The notes under the pieces were generated by a model. That model worked only from the letters and a program-made list of their open reading frames with translations, had not been told where the DNA came from and did no database searches. The position numbers and the translations under genes are program-made. From assembly GCA_000226015.1 (NCBI GenBank), contig JH153723.1, forward strand, positions 46,575 to 110,574: a stretch of DNA of 64,000 nucleotides. Reading direction: 5' to 3'. Of this stretch, positions 1 to 9,994 are shown in pieces; position 1 is the stretch's first letter, and every line of letters begins with the position of its first letter. The stretch comes from Mnemiopsis leidyi (Eukaryota; Ctenophora; Tentaculata; Lobata; Bolinopsidae).

Positions 1-1090
1 ATTCGAAGCGGAGAATAAAATTGAAAATGCAATGATTGGAGGGTGCGCGTCAACGGGCGATGCACGTCTAGAATTTCTTCGCCGGGCCAGAAATGCGTGA
101 CAGCGCGTGATGGCCGCGACAGTAGGTTATCAACCTACAAGGTGCGCGCTGCTGTACAATGCTTGTCTCACGTTGTGACCGGCAGCAGGGCTATGCAACG
201 TGTAGCAATACAATGCCTGACCTGCTGCCGCCCCGTATTTTCAATTGAAAATTGAAAATGGGCCGCACCGCAAGGCAAAGATAACTTTTTTATTGTCGCG
301 ACCATCAACCGCTCTCACGCTTTTCGAAGAAATTCTTTGCCTGGGGACATCAGGCTAATTGTTGCTTATTGTAGAGACAAGAGAGAGCCGCGCAACGCCC
401 GGTAAAATGACCACAGTCTTTGTTGCTCATTGCTACTTTGTCGCGGTGATACCCGACTCTCACTCACGCGACGCAGCTAAAGCTGAACGTTAGACGGATA
501 TAATCTCGTCAATTGCTACTGCTGGCGAGAGTCTTGTCTGACTTTGTAAAATGTGTCCGGCCGGGAGAGTGCACGCTATACAGCAAGAGCCACACAGAGC
601 TTGTCAGACGTTGTTTGACTTTGTCCGACGGCCTCATTCATTCGAAGCGAATAGAGGAGAATAAAATGACGGAGAATAAAATGACGGGAGGGTGCGCGCT
701 GCTGTACAAGTCAGACGTTGCCTGACCTGCTCCCGCAAGTTTCTATTGAACAAAGTCAGAAAGCTAATAGTTTTTTCCTGATTACACTTAACACCCACAG
801 ATATTAAGACATGGCAAACTCTGGCGGCAGTGGTTAAGACGATACCCCTTTTTCCTCTGTACATGTTTGTTGGATAATTTTATTCATTATTTCAATTTTT
901 GTACAGCAGCGCGCACCCTCCCGTCTTGACGAGATGATATCCGTCTAACGTTCTAACGAAACGTTAGAACGTTCGCGAGGAGAGCAGAAAACTGCGAGCC
1001 GCGCGCGGGTCGGGTAACACCTCGACAACCTCCCGTCATTTTATTCTCCTCTATTCGCTTCGAATGAGGGTCGGACAAAGTCAGACAATT
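1..1090. repeat. Fold-back repeat cluster, fragments of an inverted-repeat element
   Basis: The same blocks recur in both orientations. A block containing the start of an AATAAAATGACGGGAGGG motif lies at about 607-700. Its inverted copy is split between about 902-930 and 1029-1090. Bases 490-513 pair with 935-958 with one mismatch. A diverged third copy of the block starts at base 1, so the window probably opens inside the cluster. A short perfect hairpin with 12-base arms lies at 947-958 and 962-973. Bases 181-211 match the arm of the element at 31514-31812. There is no credible coding sequence. This looks like non-autonomous DNA-transposon debris with several overlapping insertions or rearrangements; the outer ends are not clear. 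Confidence 0.6.
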
Positions 1091-2793
1091 CAATTTTTAA
1101 TTTAACTTTTATCTTACTTTCCCTGAATATTTGCTCTTTTTGATAAGCAACACTGAACTGAGACATTGAGCCATGATGTATCTAGCAACTTACATTTACT
1201 GTCAGCCCTGCTAATTGCGTCATAAGACAGGGACTTATGATGAATTTGAAGAACGGCCAAATATTTGCTTGCTCAATAATCCCGCCGTCCCGGCGGTGTG
1301 TGTTTTAACCAAGGATATTATTGGTTAATTTGCGTCTAAAGAGCCGCTCCCTCGTGCAATTACAAGCACACCAAGTTTGTAAACTAATCTACTTTATACA
1401 AGCAAAGCTAGGTTGTGAGATGTTTATAATATTCTATTATTATATTTATATGATAATATCAATATATTTCTTACTAGATGCACCCTGCATCACTTAAACA
1501 GCTTCTTTATATTGATAAATTATTTAATCTATAATTATATTGTGATGCGAAATATTCTGATTACAATTACAATTACACCATCGGCATCCTCACAGCTATG
1601 GACGCGGACCAATTTAATCAATATGGGCCACGTTACCAATTGTGCATTTTACAACTAATTGTGCATTTTACAACTAATTGTGCATTTTACAACCAATTGC
1701 TGATTAGTCAGTTTGTTCAGGGCGTCATATAGGAAACTTGTTGATCGGGAAGTATAAGCTTACAGTTTCTGCACGATCTAGATGAGAAACCAACTAAATC
1801 TTTCCCACAATTTACGCTCAACTTCTTTGGAATAAATATTTTGTTGCAATTTCATGTCGGTAAATTTGTTCACACTGACATAATGTTTAGTTCAATATCT
1901 TGGTCGTGCAGTAATGTCAAAAATTGTATCCATGATTATTATATTTTGTCCAATAAGAGACAAAATGTGCCTATTTGATTTAAACATAGCGGCGGGTGAC
2001 TTGTAAATGGTTAACTGATACTCGTAATAAACTTATTAATAAAAAATGTGATAAGGAAGCTCTGGCAACAGGCTGAGCTTTGGCTTAAATAACATAGTTG
2101 CTAGCTTGCAGTTTCAGTAGGAAGGGACCCAGAAAAGCTACACTGCACTCGAGTCTTTGGATTAGCTGTCTCTATATAGTTGCTGCTCTGCTTGTAGCCA
2201 TGCAGTAGTCACCTCGGAGGGACGCTGATCACTGAGCATCTAAACCCTAAACTCAAGATAGAAAAAGGCCTTCTTGTGCACATGGTTCTGGTCATGTGGT
2301 CAAGCTTTTTGCTGGATTGGTGTCGCCAGTGCATACCCACATGTCACGCTGCTCCAAATTCGGAAGGGTTGCTGGCCACCTGTCCGAGTTTGGGGCTTGG
2401 CGCATGTGCGGGTTGTGCTGGTTTTGCAACTGAGCTTCACGTGTGCAGCAGCTATGTACGGCCGATCAAAAGAAATTTAATTAAAACCCGAGAGACTGGC
2501 CGCCACAATGCGTTATGTTTATCTATGATTAAATAAATAAATAATGAATTATGATGCCAGCATCATCACACCTAATCTCCTATAATTCAAATAAAAATTT
2601 GTTCAATAAAAGTAAAAAGTGTCAAGACAAAATTAATAGATGTTAATATCTATAATATGTTTTGATGTTAAAACAAACCTAAATTTAAATCTTTGTTTAC
2701 TAAATTTTTGTTAACTAACTTTGAAATTTTGTCAATGATCGTTACCAAAATTTTTGACCATAACACCCTCTAATTCTTTCAACATTTTAAGAG
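1091..2793. other. Intergenic region without a recognisable gene
   Basis: No open frame here has recognisable protein content. A GC-richer stretch at about 2260-2520 ends in a run of AAATA-type units at about 2523-2545. That is the kind of tail left by a retroposed LINE or SINE, but no family is recognisable. Confidence 0.5.
1638..1699. repeat. 19-bp tandem repeat, three copies
   Basis: Three copies of a 19-base unit begin at 1638, 1657 and 1676, with one change in the last copy and a partial fourth. It sits in AT-rich intergenic DNA. Confidence 0.85.
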
Positions 2794-5700
2794 ATGGCTT
2801 CTGACGACAGAAAAACAAAAGTGGATCATGACAACCCTCCATTCTCTAGATTGTTTGTTGTCTGTTCTAAAAACCACAATGAGGATGATATTAAGGAGGC
2901 ATTTGGAAACTATGGAAAGGTATTTTACAGCAAAGTAAAAGTTCAACAAGTATGGATCCAGTCTGGTATTATTACTTATCAGTTTTATTTTACCACAGTA
3001 TTTTGAGATATTGATTTTTCAGTTGCAAGATGTGTGGGTTGTCACTGATAGAAATACTCAAGAAAGAAAAGGAATAGCTTACATCAAGTTTGAAAAAGCA
3101 TCAGAAGCTCACATTGCTATGGAAAAGTTGCATGGAGAGACTATTGGAGGGGACTCCAAACCTTTGAAAGTAAGTTTTAATCTATTTCTAAAATTTTCTC
3201 CCAAATTCGTTCTGTTGAGAAGATGTTTTCATACATTGTAAAATCACTTCACCCCTCAAGGTCATCTTTTATTATTCAAGGTATTGCTGGCAGACAACAA
3301 AGGACAAAGTCGCTCTGTGTCTGGTGAAACAAAACCAAGATCTCGGATTTTCATTTTAGTTCCCAAAACTATGACCTCCTCAGAAGTTGAAGAGGAATTC
3401 TCCAAATTCGGATCTATTGATCATGTCCAAATTCTGACAGATAGATCATCTGGTGAATCAAAGGTATTTTGTTAGAAAACCTGAATTCAGTTCTTAGTCT
3501 CTCAATGAATTGCTTACTACACTTTTGATGCATGATTGAAGGGTGTAGCTCACATTATCGCTGTTTAGATCTTTATTTTCCTCTGCAGGGATGTGCCTAT
3601 GTAAAATATGTGAAGCCTTCCTCTGCGTTTGTTGCTTTAGAAGAATGCGATGAGAAGTATCGAGCTGTTATTGCAGAACCTCGTGTTCCCAGAGATGCTA
3701 GACCTGGTAGGTGTATACCATTTCTTCTGAGATGTTAACAAGATGTTGAATCAATGTTTGTTTACATATTAACTGTTGCAATTTAAAAGGATACAATTTG
3801 TTTTAAATTTTTTTACGATATGTTTATTGTGTAATCCCCAATTTAACATCCCAAAAGAATAAAAAAGTTGGCAACAATCAAAATGGAAAGAAATTAATAG
3901 TGCTAAAAGTTAGAATTTATGTTTTTACTGAATTGAGTGCAATATATTTAACCAGGCGGTTATACCAACGATGGAAGAGAAAACTCCTCACGACATTTGG
4001 ATCACTCGCGGCGAGGTGGCTACAACTCTGGACCTTTCATCCAACCTGACCACAACAACCAACCTCAAATAGAAACACTTAGTAAGTTGTTTGTCACGTT
4101 GGGTTCGTTGCAACGTGTGCAGAATTTTTAGCTTTTGATCCTTGTGTTACATCTACCCGTGTCAAATTTATTTTGGTGTCTAATTTTTGATTGAAGGTCT
4201 TGAAACCTTTGTTGGAATAAGAACCTAGACTTAAACGTGACGACAATACTTATCGATAAAACTTGTGATTCCTATAAATACCCAGTGCGGTTGACAATTC
4301 AACAAATACTGTTCTAACTCCACCCAAGTAGATGTCACCATGACAACATGTGTCCCAGGTTATACAGACCCGACTGATCCAGGTGCCATGCAACGACTGT
4401 ACATTGTATGTCACACCAGTTTGTACGAAGAACAACTGTATAGGTAACAACGATGTGACAACCATTTCGACCCAAATATCCATCCAAACCTTCTTGAGTT
4501 CAGACTAATATAACTTTTGAAATGACAGGGCATTTTGTAGAATTGACAGGTCACATTTCTCTCTACTATCGACATCTGTTCTTTATTAGACTAGTTTTCA
4601 CTATGAATAGATAGTTTGACCAACTATGCATTAAAGTAACTGACTATCATTTATTTCGAGTGAAATCTAACTTTTCTAACAAACTTGACTATTTGATTTT
4701 ACAATTGTCCTCCTAGGCCACCGGATACACTCATAAAATGACTTGAAAATTTTGGATCACAATTTCCTAACCTCAACTCCCTTAATTAACTTTCTATTTT
4801 CAGTTTGTTTGACTTAGTGCCCGGACTAGAATCTTTCGAACTGAAGCACTACCGTGGAAGTACAGAATCTCGAGGGTTTGCGTACGCAGTGTACAGGACG
4901 CTGGAGCTGGCGTGTTACGCAAAGCGCAAGTTGGACGGTCTGGAATACCCTCCTGGACACAAACTGATTGTGAAGTATGCGGAGGACAGACCTGCTGGAA
5001 ACAGGGACAGACAGGTTCGTTGTCTTTACTTGTACTGCTGTGTTTAGTGTTTTTCTACTTTAGTTGTTTCTTTGTTCTCCGTTATCAGGTTTATAAGGTT
5101 TTATGGAATGTGGATACATAGTTATGTGCCTATTCTAAGTGGACTGTAACATACAATTGTCGGACTTTTCTTTGATTTGTAAACTATGTATGCAATCCTA
5201 TTTTAGTATCTGTGAGTGCTATTCAGTTTCGCACCTGATACTAGCACCTCACATTTAACTGTCAGGGAAGTTCTGGGATGGAAGTAGACTCCTGGAACGC
5301 TGCCAACGCGCGCAGTGCTCCAACAATGCCTCCCAGATACAACCAGCCGATGTCTTTTGGAGTTGCTGCTCAACAAGCTCCTGTTCTTCACAAAGGAAAC
5401 GGTCTGTAGTTGAAATACATCTTTATGTATAACGATAAATAGCTAGCTGTCTGCAAAATATATGTGTACACTCAACAAGTGACAGGATTTTAACTAATAA
5501 ATAAATCTGTAATGTGAACCGTTAAATTCCTTCCTTGCACCTACTGAAACTTAAACCCCGGCTACTTTACAGATTGTCCGTACACGGAGACATCCCTACC
5601 CAAGCCGCTACCTCTAGCCTCCCCTGGGACCGCTTGTCGCGCTAAACTGTTCATTGTAGCAACCCCCAACATTCCTGATGAGCAGGTCCTCACTGATGTG

Positions 5701-6166
5701 TTCTGTCGCTTCGCTTCTCTTATCGACGTGAAACTTATCCCGGTTAGTAAACTGACTGCTTCAGTAGTTTTCCTGGTGTTCTTCGTATCGTGTAGTAAAT
5801 ATGGCCTTCTTTGAAACGTTGATGATAAAAAGGACGATGAATTTTGATTAACTGCGATAATCACTTGTTGTATCAATAAAATGATTATAGTAACATTCTT
5901 TGTATCGCGATCAGAAATTATCATATTTATCTATCAACTCTGTTGATATATTCCGATATCATCACATAGATAACTTATAAAATGTTCAGGGCACCTCTTA
6001 TGGTTACATAAGATACGGAATGAAGGAGTCAGCTGAAGCAGCCTGTATGGTCCTTAACAACGGTAAAATCCAAGGAAACGACATAAAACTGTCGCAGCAG
6101 GAGGAGAACGGAGAGAACAAGAGACAAAGAAGCTCGTTTGACGGAGCTGCCGCTGGTCAGTGGTAG
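2794..6166 (+). CDS. RBM45: RNA-binding protein 45 (four RRM domains)
   Basis: Ten exons join in phase: 2794-2919, 3023-3169, 3281-3463, 3589-3706, 3956-4081, 4359-4443, 4804-5014, 5266-5401, 5573-5742 and 5990-6166. They encode about 492 residues; human RBM45 has 476. Four RRMs are visible, at roughly residues 17-91, 111-190, 243-325 and 401-470. RNP motifs include GIAYIKF and GCAYVKY, and RRM3 has the stretch LFDLVPGLESFELKHYRGS. The 85-base exon 6 is easy to miss but supplies the first strand and helix of RRM3 (QRLYIVCHTSLYEEQLY). A basic KRQR stretch near the C-terminus may be a nuclear localisation signal. In vertebrates RBM45 binds GAC-rich RNA and forms homo-oligomers in stress granules and in the nucleus. 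The start codon lies two bases after a pyrimidine-rich AG. Orthology rests on four-RRM order and length. Confidence 0.88.
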
Positions 6167-6599
6167 GAAATATTAGTGAGCCTGTTGTTAACAGTTTGAG
6201 ACTTGAACTAAACTGGATATGTTGAAGTTTTACTTTTTTCTGAAGCTGGAAGATTCACGTTTTAATTATATATTTGATTACAAATGTGCTGTGAAGTATA
6301 TTTTTCTGATAAATTTGCTGCGCGTCTTATCATTTGACGAAGACCGCAGGTATTCTGAACCGTCTTTATTCTCAAAATATTCATTGTTAAATTATGTCAT
6401 AATTTTATTTATTCATAATCCACATTGTTTTATTCCAGAGTACTTAATTTTTCACCTCTTCAAATAGTGGAAATGTAACCAAGAATTTAACAATGTGTAG
6501 AGCTTGTGTGAAAATATAGCATGATTGTTGTTACATTAAAATTTTAGTTGACGACAAAGTTGCACTATTCACATCCCCATTCCCCATTCTATCCCAGGA

Positions 6600-8426
6600 A
6601 TGTCTATCTCAGGAATGTCTATCTCAAGAATGTCTACCTCAGGAATGTCTGTCTCCGAGAATCCTCCAGAAAACCTATGTAGAACCTGCAGATACAAGTT
6701 CCAAGACAGATCAGACCAAGTTCTCCACTACAAGCTAGACTGGCATCTGTACAACGTTAAACAGAAGCTGCGCAACTCTGCACCGATCACGGAGGAAGAG
6801 TTCGACGCGCGTTGCGAGGATGATATGTCCAGTTTGTCGGGAAGTGATTCGGAGGAGGATGATGGTGTAGGTGTTGAGGACCTCGTGACTAGTCAATATC
6901 TGGACGATTCTCCTGAGTTATCTGACGCTGTGTTTAGCGGTCCCCATATTATATTTAAATACCAGAAATTCTTCTACAAGTGTTTGTCTCGCTTATTGTT
7001 CAGCACCCAATCAGAAATCAGTGATGAAGTTTTAACTGAAGCACTTTCCAGAACCACAATTCTCGATTCTTCGAACAATTTGGTGTACAACGGTCGAATC
7101 GCTGTGTTCTTGTACAGTGCTCAGCACTTTGCGGGCGCAGTGTACGAAAACGACAAATTACTCCTTCACAAAACTTACCACAGATACACAGTGCGCGCCA
7201 AACAAGGTACCGTCCAGGGAATACGAGACGGAAAAGGAAACGCCCCCAAATCGTACGGTGCTTCTTTAAGAAGGTACAATCAGATAGCCTTGTTTAACGA
7301 CATAGAAAAGTTACTTATGGACTGGTCGGACACGCTGAACGAGTGCAATGTGATATTTCACAGGACAGCAGTACACAACAGACACGTGTTCAACAAAGTT
7401 AAGGAGAAGATAGACGACAAGAAGAACAAGATCAGAACAATACCCTTCACAACGTACCGGCCCACCTTGAAAGAGGCTGAACGTGTTTACAAACTTTTAA
7501 CTAAGGTAAACAAGGCTTTCCAGAAAGACTTTGAAGATGCTGTAGCAGCTAAGAAAGGGCCTGAGCAGTCTGAGATAGATAATACATGTTCTAATGGGCA
7601 CTCTTCTCAGCAAAGTAAGCCGGTAAAACCCAACTCTATTCCAAACTCCCACCTTAAACATCGCCCTGAGAAGGTAAAACCAGTACCGACCTCCGTGCCT
7701 GAGGAGAAGGAGGAGGTTCAGCCTCAGTTTTACGAAAATCCTGACAATGTTTATTTTAAGATTTTAGCAGCTGTAAAAGAACAGAATCATGAACTTTTCT
7801 CTTCCTTACTATCAGAGTCTGACCAGGAAGTAAACCTGGACGAAAGACTGGAAAAGAACAACACTTTACTGCATTGTTCTGTATTTAGTAAAGATCCCAG
7901 GTTTGTAAAAGTATTGCTACACAAAGGAGCAAATCCGGAATTGAAGAATGTAAACAACAAAACACCGTACGAACTGGCGTCAGACAGGGAGGTGCGGGAT
8001 GAGTTTAGGAGGTACATGGGATCATTTCCTGATAAGTGGGACTACAAAACCGCCAAAGTTCCTTCTCCCTTGACTTCTGAGATGGAGGAGGAGCAAGCGC
8101 GGAAGAAGGCTGAGAAGAAGAAAGCTCAGCGAGCAGCGAAGAATCAACGTGATAAACATAAAAAAGCTGCTAAAAAAGAAGCTGAGAAGAAGGAGGAAGA
8201 AAAGCTGATTGCTGAGGCTCAGAATTTGAGAATGAGACAATTGACACCTCGAGAGCGGTGTTTGTTGGCGGCGGAGGGCAGGTTAGCAGCGGAGCGGGGA
8301 CGTGGTTGTGTTTCAGGTAAGTGTGTTAACTGTGAGACTGGACTGGACGGCTTGGTGCCGTTTGAGAGACTACAGTTTAAGTATTGCAGTGTAACTTGTG
8401 TTAGGGAACACAAGGATAAGTTATAG
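6600..8426 (+). CDS. ANKZF1: ANKZF1/Vms1-type peptidyl-tRNA hydrolase of ribosome quality control
   Basis: A single exon of 608 codons. Residues about 27-49 form the C2H2-like finger (CRTC...LHYKLDWH) typical of the family. Residues about 150-260 are the VLRF1 domain, with the GTVQG motif that carries the catalytic glutamine (here Q206). An ankyrin segment lies at about 400-470, followed by a lysine-rich coiled coil, a VCP-interacting stretch (LTPRERCLLAAEGRLAAE) and a C-terminal Cys cluster. The family releases stalled nascent chains from tRNA on 60S subunits, at mitochondria among other sites, and recruits VCP/p97. The first codons are a 15-base repeat giving four near-identical Met-Ser-Ile-Ser units, each with its own ATG. 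The first ATG follows a TATCCCAG acceptor by two bases. Vertebrate homologues are longer (about 730 residues) and multi-exonic. Confidence 0.93.
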   Translation: MSISGMSISRMSTSGMSVSENPPENLCRTCRYKFQDRSDQVLHYKLDWHLYNVKQKLRNSAPITEEEFDARCEDDMSSLSGSDSEEDDGVGVEDLVTSQYLDDSPELSDAVFSGPHIIFKYQKFFYKCLSRLLFSTQSEISDEVLTEALSRTTILDSSNNLVYNGRIAVFLYSAQHFAGAVYENDKLLLHKTYHRYTVRAKQGTVQGIRDGKGNAPKSYGASLRRYNQIALFNDIEKLLMDWSDTLNECNVIFHRTAVHNRHVFNKVKEKIDDKKNKIRTIPFTTYRPTLKEAERVYKLLTKVNKAFQKDFEDAVAAKKGPEQSEIDNTCSNGHSSQQSKPVKPNSIPNSHLKHRPEKVKPVPTSVPEEKEEVQPQFYENPDNVYFKILAAVKEQNHELFSSLLSESDQEVNLDERLEKNNTLLHCSVFSKDPRFVKVLLHKGANPELKNVNNKTPYELASDREVRDEFRRYMGSFPDKWDYKTAKVPSPLTSEMEEEQARKKAEKKKAQRAAKNQRDKHKKAAKKEAEKKEEEKLIAEAQNLRMRQLTPRERCLLAAEGRLAAERGRGCVSGKCVNCETGLDGLVPFERLQFKYCSVTCVREHKDKL

Positions 8427-8674
8427 TAGTAGGAGGTGTACATAAGGGTAGGGAATAGTTTATACAGCTTTGTGATTATTTAAGTTTGGTTTAAGTTAAA
8501 TGTGGGAGAGATATATGTCGATTTGATTTGTTGTTTTAGATAATTCTATTTGTGCAAATTTTTATTAACACTGGTATGTGGTTGTGTTAATTTCTTGTTA
8601 CTGTATTTGTCCAAATGTTAAATATTTTAATTAAAACTATATTTGATTCTAAAATACACAACACAGAATGGATC

Positions 8675-9397
8675 ATGGCTGATGTTCGCTTTTCCTTGTC
8701 AGGATTTTTAATTAAATCTGGCATATCGGTAATTCTAATAGTGGGGCTACTAAAAGTCTCTACGTATAAAGCTGAAGATATGGGAGAAGTTAACAGAACG
8801 GATACCATCACTTTTCAAGAATCTTCTCTCTCAGACGGGAAAATGTTTAAATTTTTCAGAAACAACAAGAAATTATCGTATAAAGAAGGGCTGAATCTAT
8901 TAGAAGAATCTCAAGAATTTAGGTCCCTTGTTGTCGACACAATCTCTAAACAAAACTATGCGGCAGTGTTTTGGGAATTTCCGCCCCTGTCAAGGAAATC
9001 AGAACCCAATTTCGAGTTTATAATAAACAACGCTAGAATGTTGAGCACGGTTAAAACAGACAAAACAACATTCCAATCATACTTTAAACCAGGCTGTACC
9101 GTCACTACATTTCCTAATCTTGGCGGGGATGCTAACTTAGTAGTTCCATGTCTCACTTCTATTAAAACTAACTACGCTCATCTCGCATCTTTTCTCCGCA
9201 CGGCGCCGCACGATCAGATACACGAACTGTTGACTACGACAGCGCAGCAAGTCAAGCAATGGCTGGAGAACAGTGAAAGTGTTGTATGGTTGAGTACTAG
9301 TGGTGCAGGGGTTTTCTATTTGCACGTGCGACTTGATTCTTACCCTAAATATTACACTTACAGACCCTACAAGAATGCTAAGTACGACGGTATTTGA
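8675..9397 (+). CDS. DUF6940-like protein with N-terminal membrane anchor
   Basis: A single-exon frame of 240 codons from the ATG at 8675, chosen because it sits in ATCATGG context. An in-frame ATG at 8615 would add 20 poorly conserved residues. The C-terminal two thirds match the pattern I recall for DUF6940: FWEFPPLS, FEFIINNA, FPNLGGDANLVVPC, then WLSTSGAGVFYLHVRLDSYP followed by KYYTYRPY. No biochemical function is established that I know of. A hydrophobic run at about residues 8-28 suggests a signal anchor, with the conserved part probably outside the cytosol. It lies 248 bases after the ANKZF1 stop on the same strand. The family assignment is from memory of the motif pattern. Confidence 0.68.
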   Translation: MADVRFSLSGFLIKSGISVILIVGLLKVSTYKAEDMGEVNRTDTITFQESSLSDGKMFKFFRNNKKLSYKEGLNLLEESQEFRSLVVDTISKQNYAAVFWEFPPLSRKSEPNFEFIINNARMLSTVKTDKTTFQSYFKPGCTVTTFPNLGGDANLVVPCLTSIKTNYAHLASFLRTAPHDQIHELLTTTAQQVKQWLENSESVVWLSTSGAGVFYLHVRLDSYPKYYTYRPYKNAKYDGI

Positions 9398-9994
9398 ACA
9401 GTTGATGGTTTGGTTTAGATTTTTTAAGTTGATGCATTTAAGAATGGTATTGTATAGATTTTCAGAAGTATGGAGATGAATTTTGAAACATTTTGTAGTA
9501 AGTTAAGAACTTTTCAGCCTTTTTTTACTGTATCAATTTTTTTAGGTTCAAACATATTTAAATCATTTTAGGTTATTTTACACTTTTTTAAGGGGCATGC
9601 ATACAATGATGCATTTTTCAGGTGATTTATTGCGATATGGTCAGAGATTGATTCTTTACGAAACATATATGCGTAAAAAATATTGAAACATTTATGCTTT
9701 ATTTCGATAGTCGTAAACATAAATATCCATTTCGAATCTTGGACCAAGCCATTATCCCAAATTAGGCAAACTTGAACCAAACCGCGCCGTCTCAAAACAT
9801 TGCACTACCATACACAACACACTAGCCCTTAAATAGTTGTCTTCGTGTTATGTCGCTCTATCAAACCAATCCTGCTTTCTTAATCGCCTGTGTTAGCCTT
9901 GACAGTTCGTCTTAATGTTTGATTTTTACTTACTCCTATGAATTCAGTATAGGTGTATGGTAATAGAGAGATAGCAAGGTAGCAAGACCCGAGG

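Noticed and set aside
2274-2536. Two overlapping open frames of 68-86 codons
   Set aside because: No recognisable domain, no splice context, and they end in an AAATA-type tail; more likely repeat remnants than a gene.
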